Source: Opitutales bacterium
GTDB taxonomy: Bacteria; Verrucomicrobiota; Verrucomicrobiia; Opitutales; Coraliomargaritaceae
DNA: 64,000 bases
NCBI GenBank assembly: GCA_018607135.1
Contig: JABBCA010000042.1
Span: forward strand, 1-64,000
Direction: 5' to 3'
Positions 55,409 through 64,000 of this stretch are shown here, piece by piece (the stretch's first letter is position 1; every line of letters starts with the position of its first letter). The position numbers and the translations under genes are program-made. The notes under the pieces are model-generated. The model was not told the DNA's origin. It saw only the letters and a list, made by a program, of their open reading frames with translations, and searched no databases.

Positions 55409-55876
55409 TCAGCGCACCGGACCAATGACAGGTGTTGGATTCATGAGCATGAGCGCTATCGAAATAGAGTAGAGGATGAGCCCGAGGCAGAGGATGACGC
55501 CGCCAATTTTATAGGCTTTTGTTTTTCGGTTACGGTGATTAAGCGCGCATTGAAGTGCGGTGTCCTTGTTCTGAGTTGCTAGGATCGTTACCCAACGCAC
55601 ACGCATGATTCGTAGAAATACCCAGATGACGCTGGCAAGTGTGACAAAGAGGCCTGAGACGAGAAAGAGTTGTGCCGCCAAGCTGCTGCTCGCAATGAGG
55701 CGACCCGAAAACCCAGTTACCGTGACTACCATACCTGCCAGGCTCATGAGCACTTGAGCGCGCGTGTAGATTATATTGAGCTGATTTTCGGCCACTTTGA
55801 GTGCCGCCATCAAATCATGATCGGTGAGCTCTAATATGGTGAGTGCCTCTTTGTCGACTGTAGTAGTTTCGTTCAT
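55409..55876 (-). CDS. Small membrane protein of unknown function
   Basis: Protein of 155 residues with an N-terminal soluble ~35 residues, two adjacent hydrophobic segments (~40-61 and ~66-90) and a third near 126-146. A basic stretch (NHRNRKTKAYK) lies between the last two. I do not recognise the family; a faint similarity of layout to small effector or SLATT-like membrane proteins is not enough to name it. It lies 66 bp downstream of the SDR gene on the same strand and might be its distal operon member. Confidence 0.7.
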   Translation of the reverse strand: MNETTTVDKEALTILELTDHDLMAALKVAENQLNIIYTRAQVLMSLAGMVVTVTGFSGRLIASSSLAAQLFLVSGLFVTLASVIWVFLRIMRVRWVTILATQNKDTALQCALNHRNRKTKAYKIGGVILCLGLILYSISIALMLMNPTPVIGPVR

Positions 55877-55942
55877 AAATGTCTGAAGAAGTCAAAGCCT
55901 AGCAGTGGAGTTGATTCACTGCTAGGCTCGAGAGAGTTGCCC

Positions 55943-56728
55943 CTACAGGCGTGGCAGTGTTAAACCGCCGTCGACCATAATTACTTGGCCTGTTGAGTAG
56001 CTGAAGTTTCCTTCAGCGAGTGAACCAACCGCTTTGCCGATGTCCTCTGGGAAGCCCCAGCGCTTTGTCACGCAAAGGCCATCTTCAATGAGTGCATCGT
56101 ATTTATCAGTCACTCCACTGGTCATATCTGTTTTAGTGACGCCAGGGCGTATCTCATAGACGGGTATGTCGTATTCGCCAAGACGCGCCGCAAAGAGTGT
56201 AGTCATCATTGCGATGCCTGATTTTGCGATACAGTATTCGCCGCGGTTTACAGAGGCAACTGTTGCTGAGATGGAGCCGACATTGATGATGGTATAGAAG
56301 CCACCATTGATATCCTTGGACTTCTGTTGGATCATCCAATTGGCAACTGCCTGTGAAAGGAAGTAGGGGCCTTTCACATTGGTGCCGACGACATAGTCGA
56401 AGCTTTCTTCACTGGCCTCGAGGATATCTTTACGCTCTTTTGGAGCGACGCCTGCGTTGTTCACCAGAACGTTTAGCTTTCCGTAGTGGCCTTTGATTTT
56501 GGCGAGCATCGAGTCACGTGCTTGAGCAGATCCGATATCACCTTGGCAATAGAGCACATTAGCTCCTAGTGCTTTGAGTGCTTCGATTGGCTCAGCGATG
56601 TCTGATTCATCGCGCATTCCATTGATAGCGATATCGAAGCCGAGCGTTGCAAGTTGCTTAGCGCAGCCAAAGCCGATGCCTCGTGAGCCGCCCGTGATGA
56701 ATGCGACTGGTTTGTTGGATTGAGCCAT
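55943..56728 (-). CDS. SDR-family dehydrogenase/3-oxoacyl reductase-like
   Basis: Classical short-chain dehydrogenase of 261 residues. TGGSRGIGFG (12-21) binds NAD(P); NNAG is at 90-93; the catalytic set includes Ser152 or Ser154, Tyr165 and Lys169 (EYCIAKSG). RPGVTKTDMTSGV and VIMVDGGLTLPRL close the fold. Such proteins are often misnamed FabG; here, beside a Gfo/Idh dehydrogenase and an isomerase-like protein, a sugar or polyol oxidation is more likely. It lies 85 bp after the Gfo/Idh gene. Confidence 0.92.
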   Translation of the reverse strand: MAQSNKPVAFITGGSRGIGFGCAKQLATLGFDIAINGMRDESDIAEPIEALKALGANVLYCQGDIGSAQARDSMLAKIKGHYGKLNVLVNNAGVAPKERKDILEASEESFDYVVGTNVKGPYFLSQAVANWMIQQKSKDINGGFYTIINVGSISATVASVNRGEYCIAKSGIAMMTTLFAARLGEYDIPVYEIRPGVTKTDMTSGVTDKYDALIEDGLCVTKRWGFPEDIGKAVGSLAEGNFSYSTGQVIMVDGGLTLPRL

Positions 56729-56813
56729 AATTTTGAATGAGTTGAGTTATATTCGTTTTGAACTGCGAACGCTCAATATTGAACGTCTAACTTTGTGAGT
56801 TCAAGCGAAGCGA

Positions 56814-57965
56814 CTAGGCTTTGAGTTCAGGAAGGTCGAGCCACTTGCGCTCTTCAGAGCTCTGTAGGCCGACCTCTGCGAGTTGCACGCCCTTAGCACC
56901 TTCGAGTAGGTCCCAGCGGAACGGTTCATCGAGCACGACGTGACGTAGGAAAAGTTCCCATTGGATCTTAAACGCGTTGTCATATTCTTCTTGTTCAGGC
57001 ACTTTCTGCCAGCCATCGAAGAAGTCGATCGGTTGCTTGATATCTGGATTCCATGTGGGGCGTGGTGTGTTGCCGTAGTGTTGGATCCATACATCGCGAA
57101 GACCGACGATGGCGGAGCCTTTGCTGCCGTCCACTTGCATGGTGAGCAAATCGTCACGGCGAACGCGCACATTCCAAGAAGAGTTGAAATGGCAGACCAC
57201 ACCGTTTTCGAGTTCGAACGTAGAATAAGCGGAATCGTCAGCGGTGCACTTATAGGGCTTACCTGCTTCGTCGATACGCTCTGGAATGTGTGTGGCTGCG
57301 AGGCAAGAGACGCTCTTTACCTTGCCGAAGAGGTTGTCGATTACGTAGCGCCAGTGGCAGAGCATATCTACGATCATGCCGCCCCCATCTTCTTTGCGAT
57401 AGTTCCATGAGGGGCGTTGCGCTGGAATGGTGTGACCTTCGAACACCCAGTAACCAAATTCACCGCGAACTGAAAGGATGTCGCCGAAGAAACCGTTTTC
57501 AACGAGGCGTTGGAATTTGAGCATGCCTGGCAGCCAAAGCTTATCTTGAACGACACCATTTTTAACACCTGCATCGCGGCAGATCTTATAAAGTTCGTAA
57601 GCATCTTCTGTTTTGATCGCTGTGGGCTTTTCACAATACACGTGCTTGCCTGCGGCAGCGGCTTGCTTGACTGCATTGAAACGACGTAGTGTGCTTTGTG
57701 CATCAAAGTAGATCTGATATTGAGGATCGTTCATTACACTATCGAGATCTGTAGTGTATTTTTCGACGCTGGTTTTTTCGATCAGTGCTTTGAGCTTTGT
57801 TTCATTACGACCGACCAAGATCGGGTCGGGCATGATGCACTCCGTTGGGCTGATCTGAACACCGCCTTGTTTAATGATCGCGTCGATTGAACGAAGCAGA
57901 TGCTGGTTAGTTCCCATACGGCCAGTTACGCCGTTCATGATGATGCCAATTTTGTGTGTTTTCAT
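56814..57965 (-). CDS. Gfo/Idh/MocA family oxidoreductase
   Basis: Protein of 383 residues from ATG 57965 ([18 protein letters not shown]); the open frame continues upstream to 58103 but that part overlaps the isomerase gene and adds no domain. The Rossmann motif is [27 protein letters not shown] is the family lysine motif (~106-122), and [17 protein letters not shown] lies in the C-terminal domain. It lies 34 bp downstream of the isomerase-like gene. It probably acts with the isomerase and SDR on one sugar, possibly oxidising it at C3 as some relatives do; the substrate is not determined. Confidence 0.9.
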   Translation of the reverse strand: MKTHKIGIIMNGVTGRMGTNQHLLRSIDAIIKQGGVQISPTECIMPDPILVGRNETKLKALIEKTSVEKYTTDLDSVMNDPQYQIYFDAQSTLRRFNAVKQAAAAGKHVYCEKPTAIKTEDAYELYKICRDAGVKNGVVQDKLWLPGMLKFQRLVENGFFGDILSVRGEFGYWVFEGHTIPAQRPSWNYRKEDGGGMIVDMLCHWRYVIDNLFGKVKSVSCLAATHIPERIDEAGKPYKCTADDSAYSTFELENGVVCHFNSSWNVRVRRDDLLTMQVDGSKGSAIVGLRDVWIQHYGNTPRPTWNPDIKQPIDFFDGWQKVPEQEEYDNAFKIQWELFLRHVVLDEPFRWDLLEGAKGVQLAEVGLQSSEERKWLDLPELKA

Positions 57966-57999
57966 AATGTATTCTCTGTAGTTAAGTTTGTTGTTTTGT

Positions 58000-58812
58000 T
58001 TAAACGTGCTGCTTGTAAGCGCTAATGATCTTTGCGAGGTATTCGTCTTGATCGGTTTCCCAGTGGCGGGTGGAAAAAACTTCGACTTCGATGGGACCCT
58101 CAAAGCCAGTGCGTTCGACTAGTTGGCGGATACGGCGGTTGTCGATGCAGCCTTCGCCCATCAGGCCACGATCATTGAGCATATCGGCGGTCGGTGTCAT
58201 CCAATCACAGACGTGGAAACCAATGATGCGTTTTCCTGCGCGCTTCACTTCTTGTTCCAATTGTGGATCCCACCAGATGTGATACACGTCTGCTGCGATG
58301 CCGACCCACTCGTCGCCAATTTGATCGAGCATGTCATTGCATTGACCGATTGTATTCACTGCACTTCGGCAGTCGGCATACATCGGGTGAAGTGGCTCTA
58401 TGGACAATTTCACTCCAACGCTGGATGCGTGTTGTGTGAGTGCGGCGATACCTTCCGTAATCTGTTTGCGGTTTTCCTCTAAACTGAGCTCTGGCTTTGC
58501 GCCACAGACGAGCACCACTTGGGGAGCACCCACAGCTGCCGCTTCGTCCAGAGCTTTGATATTATCATCAAAGGCGGCCTGTTTTTCGGCTGCGTTGGTG
58601 TAAGGGTAGAAACCACTGCGAACGAGTGACACGGCTTTGAGGCCATGGTCATCCAGCATACGTTTGGATTCAGCGAGTGGTCGACCTTCGAGCCACTGAC
58701 GCCAAAGGCCTACGCCTGGCCCGCCGGCTGCGGCATATTTTGAACAAGCGGTGGGTAGGTCCCATGGCTTGGTGGTCATCGTGTGTATAGCTAAGCGATC
58801 TAGAGTTTCCAT
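58000..58812 (-). CDS. Sugar phosphate isomerase/epimerase-like TIM barrel
   Basis: Protein of 270 residues of the xylose isomerase-like family. The expected metal ligands appear as [12 protein letters not shown] (~155; Glu), [12 protein letters not shown] (~187; Asp, His), GFHVCDW (~214; His) and [11 protein letters not shown] (~250; Glu). It begins 1 bp after the XRE-cupin regulator stop, so the two are probably co-translated and the operon is likely self-regulated. Role: isomerisation or epimerisation of an intermediate also handled by the adjacent Gfo/Idh and SDR enzymes. Confidence 0.9.
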   Translation of the reverse strand: METLDRLAIHTMTTKPWDLPTACSKYAAAGGPGVGLWRQWLEGRPLAESKRMLDDHGLKAVSLVRSGFYPYTNAAEKQAAFDDNIKALDEAAAVGAPQVVLVCGAKPELSLEENRKQITEGIAALTQHASSVGVKLSIEPLHPMYADCRSAVNTIGQCNDMLDQIGDEWVGIAADVYHIWWDPQLEQEVKRAGKRIIGFHVCDWMTPTADMLNDRGLMGEGCIDNRRIRQLVERTGFEGPIEVEVFSTRHWETDQDEYLAKIISAYKQHV

Positions 58813-58813
58813 G

Positions 58814-59350
58814 TTAGAAGCGGTGTGTTTTTTCGATGTGTAAGATGGTCAGCTCGCAGTCTTCTAGGATCTGGTAGCTGTGGGCGAGCGCGGCATCGAA
58901 CTTGAGTGCCTGTCCTGGTTTCAAAATATGAGACTCACGAGGAAGCGTTATCTGAATACTGCCAGATTGAACCCAACAGATTTCTAATTCGTCTCCATGG
59001 GCTTCTGGCTTCGAGAGTTCATCTCCTCTAGTTGCGGTCGCTCGAAAACAATCGATTCCTTTGAATCCAATTTTTTCGAAATGGAATGGGCCTGATGTAT
59101 AGGACTCAGATTGCTTAGTTTGAGCAGAGCACGATTCCGCGAGGTTGAGTAAATCGGTTGCCGAAAGACTGAACACACGTGCGAGACGATAGAGTGTATC
59201 TAGCTCCACCATATTTTGGTTTCGTTCTAGCTTGGATAGGCCAGCAATCGAGATTCCAGATTGTTGAGAGACGTTGTCTAGTGTCATGCCCGCACGCTTA
59301 CGAAGATCGCGCACAACAGAGAAATCTAGGGTCAGTTCATTAGGGTTCAT
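58814..59350 (-). CDS. XRE-family regulator with C-terminal cupin sensor
   Basis: Protein of 178 residues. A helix-turn-helix (~12-66) includes LRKRAGMTLDNVSQQSGIS and IAGLSKLERNQ; a cupin barrel (~95-178) includes LPRESHILKPGQALKFD and LAHSYQILEDCELTILHIEK. Such XRE-cupin proteins sense a small metabolite and control adjacent catabolic genes. It heads the minus-strand isomerase/Gfo/SDR operon and is divergent from the DMT transporter, so it probably regulates both from the 59-bp intergenic region. Confidence 0.92.
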   Translation of the reverse strand: MNPNELTLDFSVVRDLRKRAGMTLDNVSQQSGISIAGLSKLERNQNMVELDTLYRLARVFSLSATDLLNLAESCSAQTKQSESYTSGPFHFEKIGFKGIDCFRATATRGDELSKPEAHGDELEICWVQSGSIQITLPRESHILKPGQALKFDAALAHSYQILEDCELTILHIEKTHRF

Positions 59351-59409
59351 CCCTTTTTATTTGCATTATAAGATAAATATGTCAATTATTTTAGCTCAAA
59401 AGATAAAAA
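59351..59409. promoter_or_regulatory. Divergent promoter/operator region for XRE operon and transporter
   Basis: A 59-bp, strongly AT-rich region between two divergent starts. The octamer AAGATAAA occurs at 59370-59377 and 59400-59407 in direct orientation, a possible operator pair. No definite -35/-10 boxes can be fixed. Confidence 0.4.
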
Positions 59410-60291
59410 ATGGAGATATTTCACATTAGTTCAGCGATTGCCGCCTTTGGATATGCAGTGGCAGCGGCAGTTTCTAAGTATGCGCTTGCTAAAGGCGCTG
59501 GAGTGTTGCGATTGGCGTTCGTTGCAAACTGCTTATTTGTGCCGACGTTTGCAGTGCCGCTGATCGGCAATACGAATACGATAGACTGGTCATTGATTGT
59601 ATTTCCCATTTTAACAGGAGTGCTTTTTTTTCTAGGGCAGCTCTTTACGTTTGCGGCGATTCGCTATGGTGATGTGAGTCTACAAACACCCATAATGGGA
59701 GCTAAAGCGGTGTTTGTCGTGTTCATCGCTGTTTTATTTGGCACTGAGACCATCACACTCCCTTTGGCATTTGCAGCGTTCGCTTCGATGTTTGCAGTCG
59801 CATGTCTAGGATTTTCCGGCGGTGGGGCACATCGAGTTGGGCTGACTATCAGCTTGGCTCTGCTCAGCGCATTGTTTTTTGCAGGCTCTGACGTGATGAT
59901 GGGGCACTATGGACGCGCATTTGGCGCTGCTCATTTTATGTTCATAGCCATGCTCGTTAATGCAGCGCTGTCGTTTTGTTTGTTACCCTTTTTTAAGAGC
60001 CCTCTGCGTGTGATCCCGAAGGTAGCTTGGCCATGGCTATTACTGGCATCGTTGCTCATGGCTGGGCAGGCACTTTTGTTGAATTATACCTTGGTTCGCT
60101 ATCAAAGCGTCGCGGAGGTCAATGTGATCTACAGTATGCGTGGGCTTTGGGCAGTGCTGATTGGTGTTTTGTTTGTGAAGCATCTTCAGCAGGTAGGTGA
60201 ACCGATAAACCTAAAAATCATTGGTCTACGATTTGCGGGTGCACTGCTGATGTGTATGGCGCTCGTGATTCTCTTTTACCCTTATCAATAA
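59410..60291 (+). CDS. DMT-superfamily (EamA-like) transporter
   Basis: Integral membrane protein of 293 residues with about ten hydrophobic helices in two repeats of five. PIMGAKAVFVVFIAVLFG ends the first half and VRYQSVAEVNVIYSMRGLW lies in the second, as in EamA-type exporters/importers. It is divergent from the XRE operon and 12 bp upstream of the flavoprotein, so it probably moves the substrate or product of that pathway. Sugar acid or amino-sugar transport is a guess. Confidence 0.88.
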   Translation: MEIFHISSAIAAFGYAVAAAVSKYALAKGAGVLRLAFVANCLFVPTFAVPLIGNTNTIDWSLIVFPILTGVLFFLGQLFTFAAIRYGDVSLQTPIMGAKAVFVVFIAVLFGTETITLPLAFAAFASMFAVACLGFSGGGAHRVGLTISLALLSALFFAGSDVMMGHYGRAFGAAHFMFIAMLVNAALSFCLLPFFKSPLRVIPKVAWPWLLLASLLMAGQALLLNYTLVRYQSVAEVNVIYSMRGLWAVLIGVLFVKHLQQVGEPINLKIIGLRFAGALLMCMALVILFYPYQ

Positions 60292-60303
60292 GCTAAAATT
60301 TAA

Positions 60304-62397
60304 ATGATGAAAACTACTCAAACAAAAGACGGCTTTGATGCCATTCCCCAAGCGATTTTAGATCGATTGACACGTGTTGATATGCCTGCAGTTGCTGGTA
60401 TTCGCCCCTCTGAAGATTGCCTATCTGCATCGGGTATTGAGATACCGAAGTATACCTGTGAGGCGCTCGTGCTGGGTAGTGGTGCGGCTGGGATGCGTGC
60501 GGTGGTAGAGCTGCATCGTCGCGGCGTGGATGTTTTAGTCGCGAGCACAGGTTTGTTTGCAGGCACCTCTGCGTGTTCAGGTTCGGATAAGCAGACGCTC
60601 TATACTGCGAGCACGGATTACAAAGGGGATAATTTCGTAAAGTATGCCGAGAGTTTGTGTAGCGGTGGAGCGATGGACTTTTCTACGGCTTATGTTGAAG
60701 CAGTAGGTTCCAATGATGCAATTGGTGGGCTGCAGTTTATGGGGCTACCGTTGCCACACGATGATCAAGGAGCGATTCTACGTTATCAAACAGACCATGA
60801 CGAGGCGGGGCGCGCTACGAGTTGTGGACCACGCACATCGAAGCTCATGGTGAAGGTTCTCTTTGATGAGGCGCTGACCTTGGGTGTGCGTATTTTACCG
60901 AGCTGCAGTGGCATTCGTATTGTTAAAGAAACAGTGGATGGAGTTGAGCGAGTGTGTGGTGTGATTGCACTGCACCGCGAAGAGAAGCGCAATGAATACG
61001 GCTTAGTTTTCATACAGTGTGAAGATCTTGTGATTGCCACTGGCGGGCCTGGTGAGCTGTATCGTGACAGTGTGTATCCACATCATTGCCATGGCGGTTT
61101 AGGGCTGGCATTGGAGGCAGGAGTGGAGCTTTGTAATGTCACTGAAAGTCAGTTTGGCATCGGCACACCACGCACTAAGTTTCCCTGGAACCTCTCTGGC
61201 ACTTATGTGCAAGTGATGCCGCGTGTTTACTCGGTCGACGAGTATGGCAACGAGATTAACTTTTTGAAGCGCTACTATCGCACGACACGTGAGATGGTCT
61301 CGAATACCTTCCGTAAGGGTTATCAGTGGCCTTTCCATTCGGCCCGTATGCTCGACTATGGTTCTAGCCTTTTTGATCTCGCGGTATTCCTCGAGCAGAA
61401 GGCAGGTCGTAAAGTATATCTCGATTTCTTGAGTAACCCAGATCCTGTGAATGGCGGTGAGGAGTTCTCGCTGGATGATCTCGATCCTGACGTGCGTGCG
61501 TATTTAGAAAATAATGAAGCACTCTTTGAATTGCCGATTGACCGTTTACGTCGTATGAACCCGCTCGCAATTGAACTCTATCGCATGCACGGAACCGACC
61601 TCGCGACTGAACCTTTAGAGTTTGCGATGAATAACCAGCATATGAATGGGGGTATTTTGATTGATGACTGGGGCAAGACTCGCCTGCAAGGTTGCTATGC
61701 GATCGGTGAAGCCGCTGGTAGTCATGGCGTGACGCGACCAGGTGGTGCGGCATTGAATTCAGGTCAGGTATTTGGCAAACGCGTGGCTGTGGCGATTAAG
61801 CGCTCACGTCTAAATAAAACAGAGTTCACACCAGATGAAACGAACATACTTTCTAAATTGGGAGATGCACTTTCTGAAGCCAGTTCGTTCTTGAACGGTA
61901 GTTCGACGCATACGCCCAAGTCGGTGAAAACTGAGATTCAAGCGAGGATGAGTGATTATGCTGGTATCATTTGCACACAGTCGGAAGTCGAAGCGGCCCT
62001 CGCTGCTGCGTCAGACTTACGTAACGATGTGGAGTCAAATGGGATCAAAGTTGGATCACCTTCGTTGATCGGTCATGCCTTTCGTTGGCAGCATATGGTG
62101 GCGGTTTCTGAAGCTGTGCTTACAGCGCTCAATCATTACATCCAAAATGGTGGAGGTAGCCGCGGGGCTCGTGCGATCTGTGCCGAATCGGGCACCGCTT
62201 GCCCAGCAGCGAAGAGTGAAGACCTCAGCAGTTTCCGCTTTATTGAAGAGCGAACTGATGACCGAAATGAAAAGCTTTTAGTCCGCCGTATTGGGGATGC
62301 GTTTGCTGTGGAACCGCTAGCGGTTGATTTAACGCCCACCGTGAATCGCGAATTTTTTGAAAAAGGTTGGGGTGAATATTTGATTAAGGAAGGCTAA
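60304..62397 (+). CDS. Large FAD-dependent oxidoreductase, fumarate-reductase-like
   Basis: Flavoprotein of 697 residues of the FAD_binding_2/succinate dehydrogenase flavoprotein group. ALVLGSGAAGMRAVVELHRRG (~54-75) is the ADP-binding fold; DLVIATGGPGELYRDSVYP (~242) is typical, and NNQHMNGGILIDDWGKT then YAIGEAAGSHG and RPGGAALNSGQVFGKRVA (~445-492) match the C-terminal FAD contacts of that family. It has a helical C-terminal extension. No iron-sulfur partner subunit or membrane anchor is adjacent, so it may be a soluble dehydrogenase of an organic acid or sugar derivative. It is co-directional with the DMT transporter (12-bp gap). Confidence 0.87.
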   Translation: MMKTTQTKDGFDAIPQAILDRLTRVDMPAVAGIRPSEDCLSASGIEIPKYTCEALVLGSGAAGMRAVVELHRRGVDVLVASTGLFAGTSACSGSDKQTLYTASTDYKGDNFVKYAESLCSGGAMDFSTAYVEAVGSNDAIGGLQFMGLPLPHDDQGAILRYQTDHDEAGRATSCGPRTSKLMVKVLFDEALTLGVRILPSCSGIRIVKETVDGVERVCGVIALHREEKRNEYGLVFIQCEDLVIATGGPGELYRDSVYPHHCHGGLGLALEAGVELCNVTESQFGIGTPRTKFPWNLSGTYVQVMPRVYSVDEYGNEINFLKRYYRTTREMVSNTFRKGYQWPFHSARMLDYGSSLFDLAVFLEQKAGRKVYLDFLSNPDPVNGGEEFSLDDLDPDVRAYLENNEALFELPIDRLRRMNPLAIELYRMHGTDLATEPLEFAMNNQHMNGGILIDDWGKTRLQGCYAIGEAAGSHGVTRPGGAALNSGQVFGKRVAVAIKRSRLNKTEFTPDETNILSKLGDALSEASSFLNGSSTHTPKSVKTEIQARMSDYAGIICTQSEVEAALAAASDLRNDVESNGIKVGSPSLIGHAFRWQHMVAVSEAVLTALNHYIQNGGGSRGARAICAESGTACPAAKSEDLSSFRFIEERTDDRNEKLLVRRIGDAFAVEPLAVDLTPTVNREFFEKGWGEYLIKEG

Positions 62398-62418
62398 GGT
62401 GTTAACATTTGCCAAATC

Positions 62419-62895
62419 GTGAATTCATTTACAGATATTGAGGCAGTTCGAAGTATCCTATCTAAGATATCATTTTTAGGGGGGATTTCAGGAGCTGAGT
62501 TGGATTGGATGCTCAGTTATTTTGAACCACTTAGTTTCAAGGCTGGAGACGTAATCGCTGAGAAGGGCGGGCAATCCTCGCACATTTACATCATTCGTTC
62601 GGGTCGAGTGGAACTGCATTTAGCGGATGAGAATCAAGACATACGAAAGCGAGAGTTTACTGTAGGAGATCACTTTGGTGAGGTCTCAATGTTATCCTTA
62701 ATTAACGACACAGCGACTTTTGTCGCGCTTGAAGATTGTGAGTGCATTGCCTTTTCAAGGAAGTCCCTGGCTCGTTTGAAAGCTGAAAATTTAGAATTGT
62801 TCAGCCGCGTATTGTTGAATCTAGCTCGTGACTTAGCTCGTAAGATTCAATATTCTGATGATCTCATGTTGAGGGGGCCGACTGATTCAGAGTGA
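62419..62895 (+). CDS. Stand-alone cyclic-nucleotide-binding-like domain protein
   Basis: Protein of 158 residues from GTG 62419. It is a CRP/FNR-type effector domain without a DNA-binding domain: LSFKAGDVIAEKGGQSSHIYIIRSGRVEL (~34-62) is the usual beta-roll, and DHFGEVSMLSLINDTATFVAL is the phosphate-binding cassette. The Arg that normally contacts the cyclic phosphate is absent (NDTATF in its place), so cAMP/cGMP binding is doubtful. It lies 21 bp after the flavoprotein gene and may modulate it. Confidence 0.85.
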   Translation: MNSFTDIEAVRSILSKISFLGGISGAELDWMLSYFEPLSFKAGDVIAEKGGQSSHIYIIRSGRVELHLADENQDIRKREFTVGDHFGEVSMLSLINDTATFVALEDCECIAFSRKSLARLKAENLELFSRVLLNLARDLARKIQYSDDLMLRGPTDSE

Positions 62896-62999
62896 AACGT
62901 ATTCGAACGGTTTTGATATCTTTCAATCGCCTTAAGTCTATTTGTGTTTGCGGGTGTCTCGTCGCCTCTAAGTTTTCCTGATGCTGAAGCAGTAGAACT

Positions 63000-63866
63000 T
63001 TATTCGTGGGTAGTTTCGGTTTTAGATTTCGCGCTTAAGAAGCCCAGCGATACAAGGAAACGATCCATTTCGGCGACGGTTTCGTTATAGTTCTCCGTTT
63101 TTTTGTAATTAAAAAAGCCATGGGTTTTTCCTTCATACAAATGTAGGTCGCAGCGTAGTTTTTGTTGCTCCATACGTGCCTTGTATTCCTCTGCTGTAGC
63201 GACAGGTATCAGGGCATCGTTTGTTCCTAGAAAAACAATAGTCGGCGGAGTCTTTGGGTTGATGTTGTGCATCGGTGAAAAGTCTTCCCAGTAGCCATTG
63301 AACCAATCGTGCTTGTAACCACCAGGTCCGTTGTCGAAAACGGGATTGAATAGCACCAGAGCATTTGGAATCGAACTGATAGTGGTATCTTCACCTTCCT
63401 CCTCAAATCCAGTTGTAGTGCCTGCTGAGGCGGCGATATGACCGCCAGCGGATCCGCCTCCAGCAGCAACCTGATTCGGATTAATTCCCAGTTCCAGTGC
63501 GTTGGCTCGGATCCACCGAATCGCGGATTTTGCATCTTTAACACACTCAATCGGTGACGTTCCGTCACGAGACTTTACGCGGTATTCGGCAGACATCGCC
63601 ACCATGCCGCGTGCGGCGAGGTATTCACAGTGGGGATAGAATTGACTCGGCGACCCTTTCATCCAACCGCCACCAAAGAAAAAGACAACTGCTGGCCGTG
63701 TATCTGATGCGTCGTGGCCAGATGGATTAAAGATATGCAGTTTAAGTGAAGTTTCTCCGATCGTCTTGTAAACTACAGAAACGTCGGGCTTGAATACTTT
63801 GTCTTCAGCTGAATGGCCAAGGCATGTGCTAATGACTAGAAAGAGGGCGGAGTAGAGTGTTTTCAT
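63000..63866 (-). CDS. Exported alpha/beta-hydrolase esterase (BD-FAE/acetyl-esterase type)
   Basis: Esterase of 288 residues with a Sec signal (~19 residues). The nucleophile is in GGGSAGG (Ser139), likely acid Asp217 (GTNDALIP) and His249 (GKTHGF). The oxyanion motif reads FFFGGGW, with Phe where HGGG is usual; this variant is known in such families. It is paralogous to the N-terminal domain of the 1381-residue protein at 49163. It probably removes acyl groups from the target polymer in the periplasm or outside. The last 134 bases of the window are its upstream region, with no gene seen. Confidence 0.9.
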   Translation of the reverse strand: MKTLYSALFLVISTCLGHSAEDKVFKPDVSVVYKTIGETSLKLHIFNPSGHDASDTRPAVVFFFGGGWMKGSPSQFYPHCEYLAARGMVAMSAEYRVKSRDGTSPIECVKDAKSAIRWIRANALELGINPNQVAAGGGSAGGHIAASAGTTTGFEEEGEDTTISSIPNALVLFNPVFDNGPGGYKHDWFNGYWEDFSPMHNINPKTPPTIVFLGTNDALIPVATAEEYKARMEQQKLRCDLHLYEGKTHGFFNYKKTENYNETVAEMDRFLVSLGFLSAKSKTETTHE

Positions 63867-64000
63867 CGAGTAGTGAATAATGAGACTGGTTACGAGTTGT
63901 AGACGTTTAAATAATCATCTTCAGAGGTCTTTGGCAATAGAGACTAGCAGATGTGTTTGTGGCAGGCGTAATGTTTATTATTTACGTTTAATACCACTTT

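Noticed and set aside
55409-55876. Pycsar/SLATT-type defence effector
   Set aside because: Only the general helix layout is similar; no cyclase partner or defence genes lie nearby.

Overview
The window reads as a chromosomal polysaccharide-degradation region from a marine member of the PVC group, most likely Verrucomicrobiota (Opitutae/Puniceicoccales type, the lineage that includes Lentimonas and Coraliomargarita). This is inferred from content: dense S1-type sulfatases, secreted and lipoprotein GH29/GH95 fucosidases, Fn3/He_PIG/DNRLRE multidomain exoproteins with DSDGDG-type C-termini, a PEP-CTERM protein, and no SusC/SusD genes. No rRNA gene or taxonomic marker is present, and no tRNA or CRISPR array was recognised.

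Layout. 0.2-6.6 kb holds a lipoprotein GH29 enzyme followed by a tightly packed, partly ATGA-coupled operon: Gfo/Idh/MocA dehydrogenase, RhaT-like permease, a solute-binding-protein homologue without a signal peptide, a CaiB/BaiF CoA-transferase, a MaoC-type hydratase and a RhaM-type mutarotase. 6.7-24.4 kb is a plus-strand array of exported enzymes: three sulfatases, a 1405-residue beta-helix protein, a GH43/GH117-like beta-propeller, a DUF1961-like protein and three GH29 enzymes, one fused to an SGNH esterase. 24.4-29.2 kb is a minus-strand GH95 fucosidase operon bounded by two broken sulfatases, one frameshifted in a T6 tract and one truncated. 29.2-35.4 kb begins with a rearranged copy of the 12.1-16.0 kb segment (C-terminal fragment of the beta-helix gene plus a chimeric sulfatase), then a second DUF1961-like gene and two more sulfatases. 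35.4-37.5 kb is a sialate-O-acetylesterase-type enzyme on the minus strand. 37.7-53.3 kb carries a 2417-residue beta-helix protein, decayed module fragments, an IS4-like element with a 9-bp target duplication but a broken transposase, a PEP-CTERM protein and a 1381-residue esterase-headed multidomain protein. 53.3-64 kb is intracellular sugar metabolism: isomerase/epimerases, a 2-hydroxyacid dehydrogenase, SDR and Gfo/Idh dehydrogenases, an XRE-cupin regulator divergent from a DMT transporter, a large flavoprotein, a cyclic-nucleotide-binding-like protein and a second esterase.

How the parts fit (inference): exported sulfatases and esterases strip sulfate and acyl groups, beta-helix proteins may cut the chain, GH29/GH95 enzymes release L-fucose or related deoxysugars, and RhaT- and DMT-type permeases import the products. 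The mutarotase, dehydrogenases and isomerases then process them. The probable target is a sulfated, partly acetylated fucose-containing polymer such as fucoidan. The region has clearly evolved by duplication, chimera formation and gene decay. The least familiar parts are the cytoplasmic SBP/CoA-transferase/MaoC operon, the two beta-helix proteins, and a recurring ~155-residue module shared by four proteins.
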